This document shows, piece after piece, positions 63,371-64,000 of a stretch of DNA of 64,000 nt (positions within the stretch are counted from its first letter, which is position 1; the number at the start of each line of letters is the position of its first letter). Below the pieces are notes generated by a model that was given only the letters and a program-made list of their open reading frames with translations, had not been told where the DNA came from and ran no database searches. The position numbers and the translations under genes are program-made. The stretch covers positions 31,341,235 to 31,405,234 of the forward strand of contig CM060066.1 of the NCBI GenBank assembly GCA_030533445.1. Direction: 5' to 3'. Origin of the DNA: Cyprinodon diabolis. Taxonomy: Eukaryota > Chordata > Actinopteri > Cyprinodontiformes > Cyprinodontidae.

Positions 63371-64000
63371 TGTTTTAAATTATATAAAGTCAAAGCAATT
63401 TTACTTTTTATAAAGCTCTGAATTTATAATAAGGGAAATCATTTATTAATCAGGCATTTACCAATGTAATAAAGATGCTGAGTTTAGACTAAATTTAATC
63501 TCAGATATCAGTATTTTGTGCTCTTCCTTCTCATCGGGTAGAATAAACCGGCTGCAGAAACCTTTCTCAGGGTTTTAGTCAGCAAGTCGCTGTGGTTTGC
63601 TGTTTGTATCGGTAAATATTTGGTTTCCAGCTGTCGTCGCTTTCAGACCGAATGAGGTCGAGTATAAACCTTTGTGATTAAAGCAAACTCTGCTTTAGAT
63701 AAACACTAACCACTCAATGTTTTATTCTTTTTAGGCATTAAACAGAGCAGAAATGAGTGTTTTTGTAACCCTAATTAGCTCCAGTCTGAGGCCTGTTGGT
63801 GGAACCAGTAAGGAGATCCGCTGCACATCTGAGAATCAGTTTGCCTAGGTTGGTTGTTGAGTGAAGCCAGGAAGAGAAGAAAACCAACTATTTATTAACA
63901 TGCTAAAACCCTGACGCCATTGCTTCACAGCCTCAAATCTCATCATGGTTTTGTACATAGGTTCCTACTGCAAACAACCACACAAAGTAAACGCGTTTCA
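63371..64000 (+). other. GRK intron 2 to window edge, nothing recognised
   Basis: No GRK exon 3 and no repeat identified. Confidence 0.5.

Overview
This is vertebrate nuclear DNA, almost certainly from a ray-finned fish. Its genes are split into short exons with GT..AG introns, the predicted proteins match vertebrate families, and the non-coding DNA is full of teleost-type transposable elements (Tc1-like, hAT, PIF/Harbinger-like, tRNA-derived SINEs, L2/Rex1-like LINE). I see no operons, CRISPR arrays, prophage or other bacterial features. Most open frames longer than 60 codons here are chance frames in introns and repeats.

Layout. (1) Positions 1-2162, minus strand: the first two coding exons of get3/asna1, the ATPase that targets tail-anchored proteins to the ER; the rest lies beyond the left edge. 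(2) 2163-5785: intergenic DNA with a foldback MITE, a SINE and a stretch at 3660-4335 that may be exons of an unrecognised or decaying minus-strand gene. (3) 5786-22076, minus strand: a complete tom1 gene. I resolved 15 coding exons whose phases all agree, giving 486 residues with VHS, GAT and the C-terminal myosin-VI-binding region. (4) 22077-31700: about 9.6 kb of intergenic, repeat-rich DNA containing an apparently intact Tc1-like transposon (27761-29012). (5) 31700-64000, plus strand: the start of a G-protein-coupled receptor kinase gene of the GRK4/5/6 subfamily. Exon 1 is at 32139-32190 and exon 2 at 58182-58277, separated by a 26-kb intron; the rest lies beyond the right edge.

tom1 and the GRK gene are divergently arranged; get3 and tom1 lie in tandem on the minus strand. 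The three genes have separate jobs (tail-anchored protein insertion, endosomal ubiquitin sorting, receptor desensitisation) and nothing here shows that they act together. The most notable non-genic features are five hAT-type insertions with readable 8-bp target duplications (one carrying a GAATTC-rich minisatellite), the intact Tc1 copy, a second Tc1 element with long IR/DR-type ends, a Harbinger-like fragment that still encodes the start of a MADF domain, and a CLEAR/E-box-like site 140 bp upstream of the tom1 start codon. I found no convincing new biological system.
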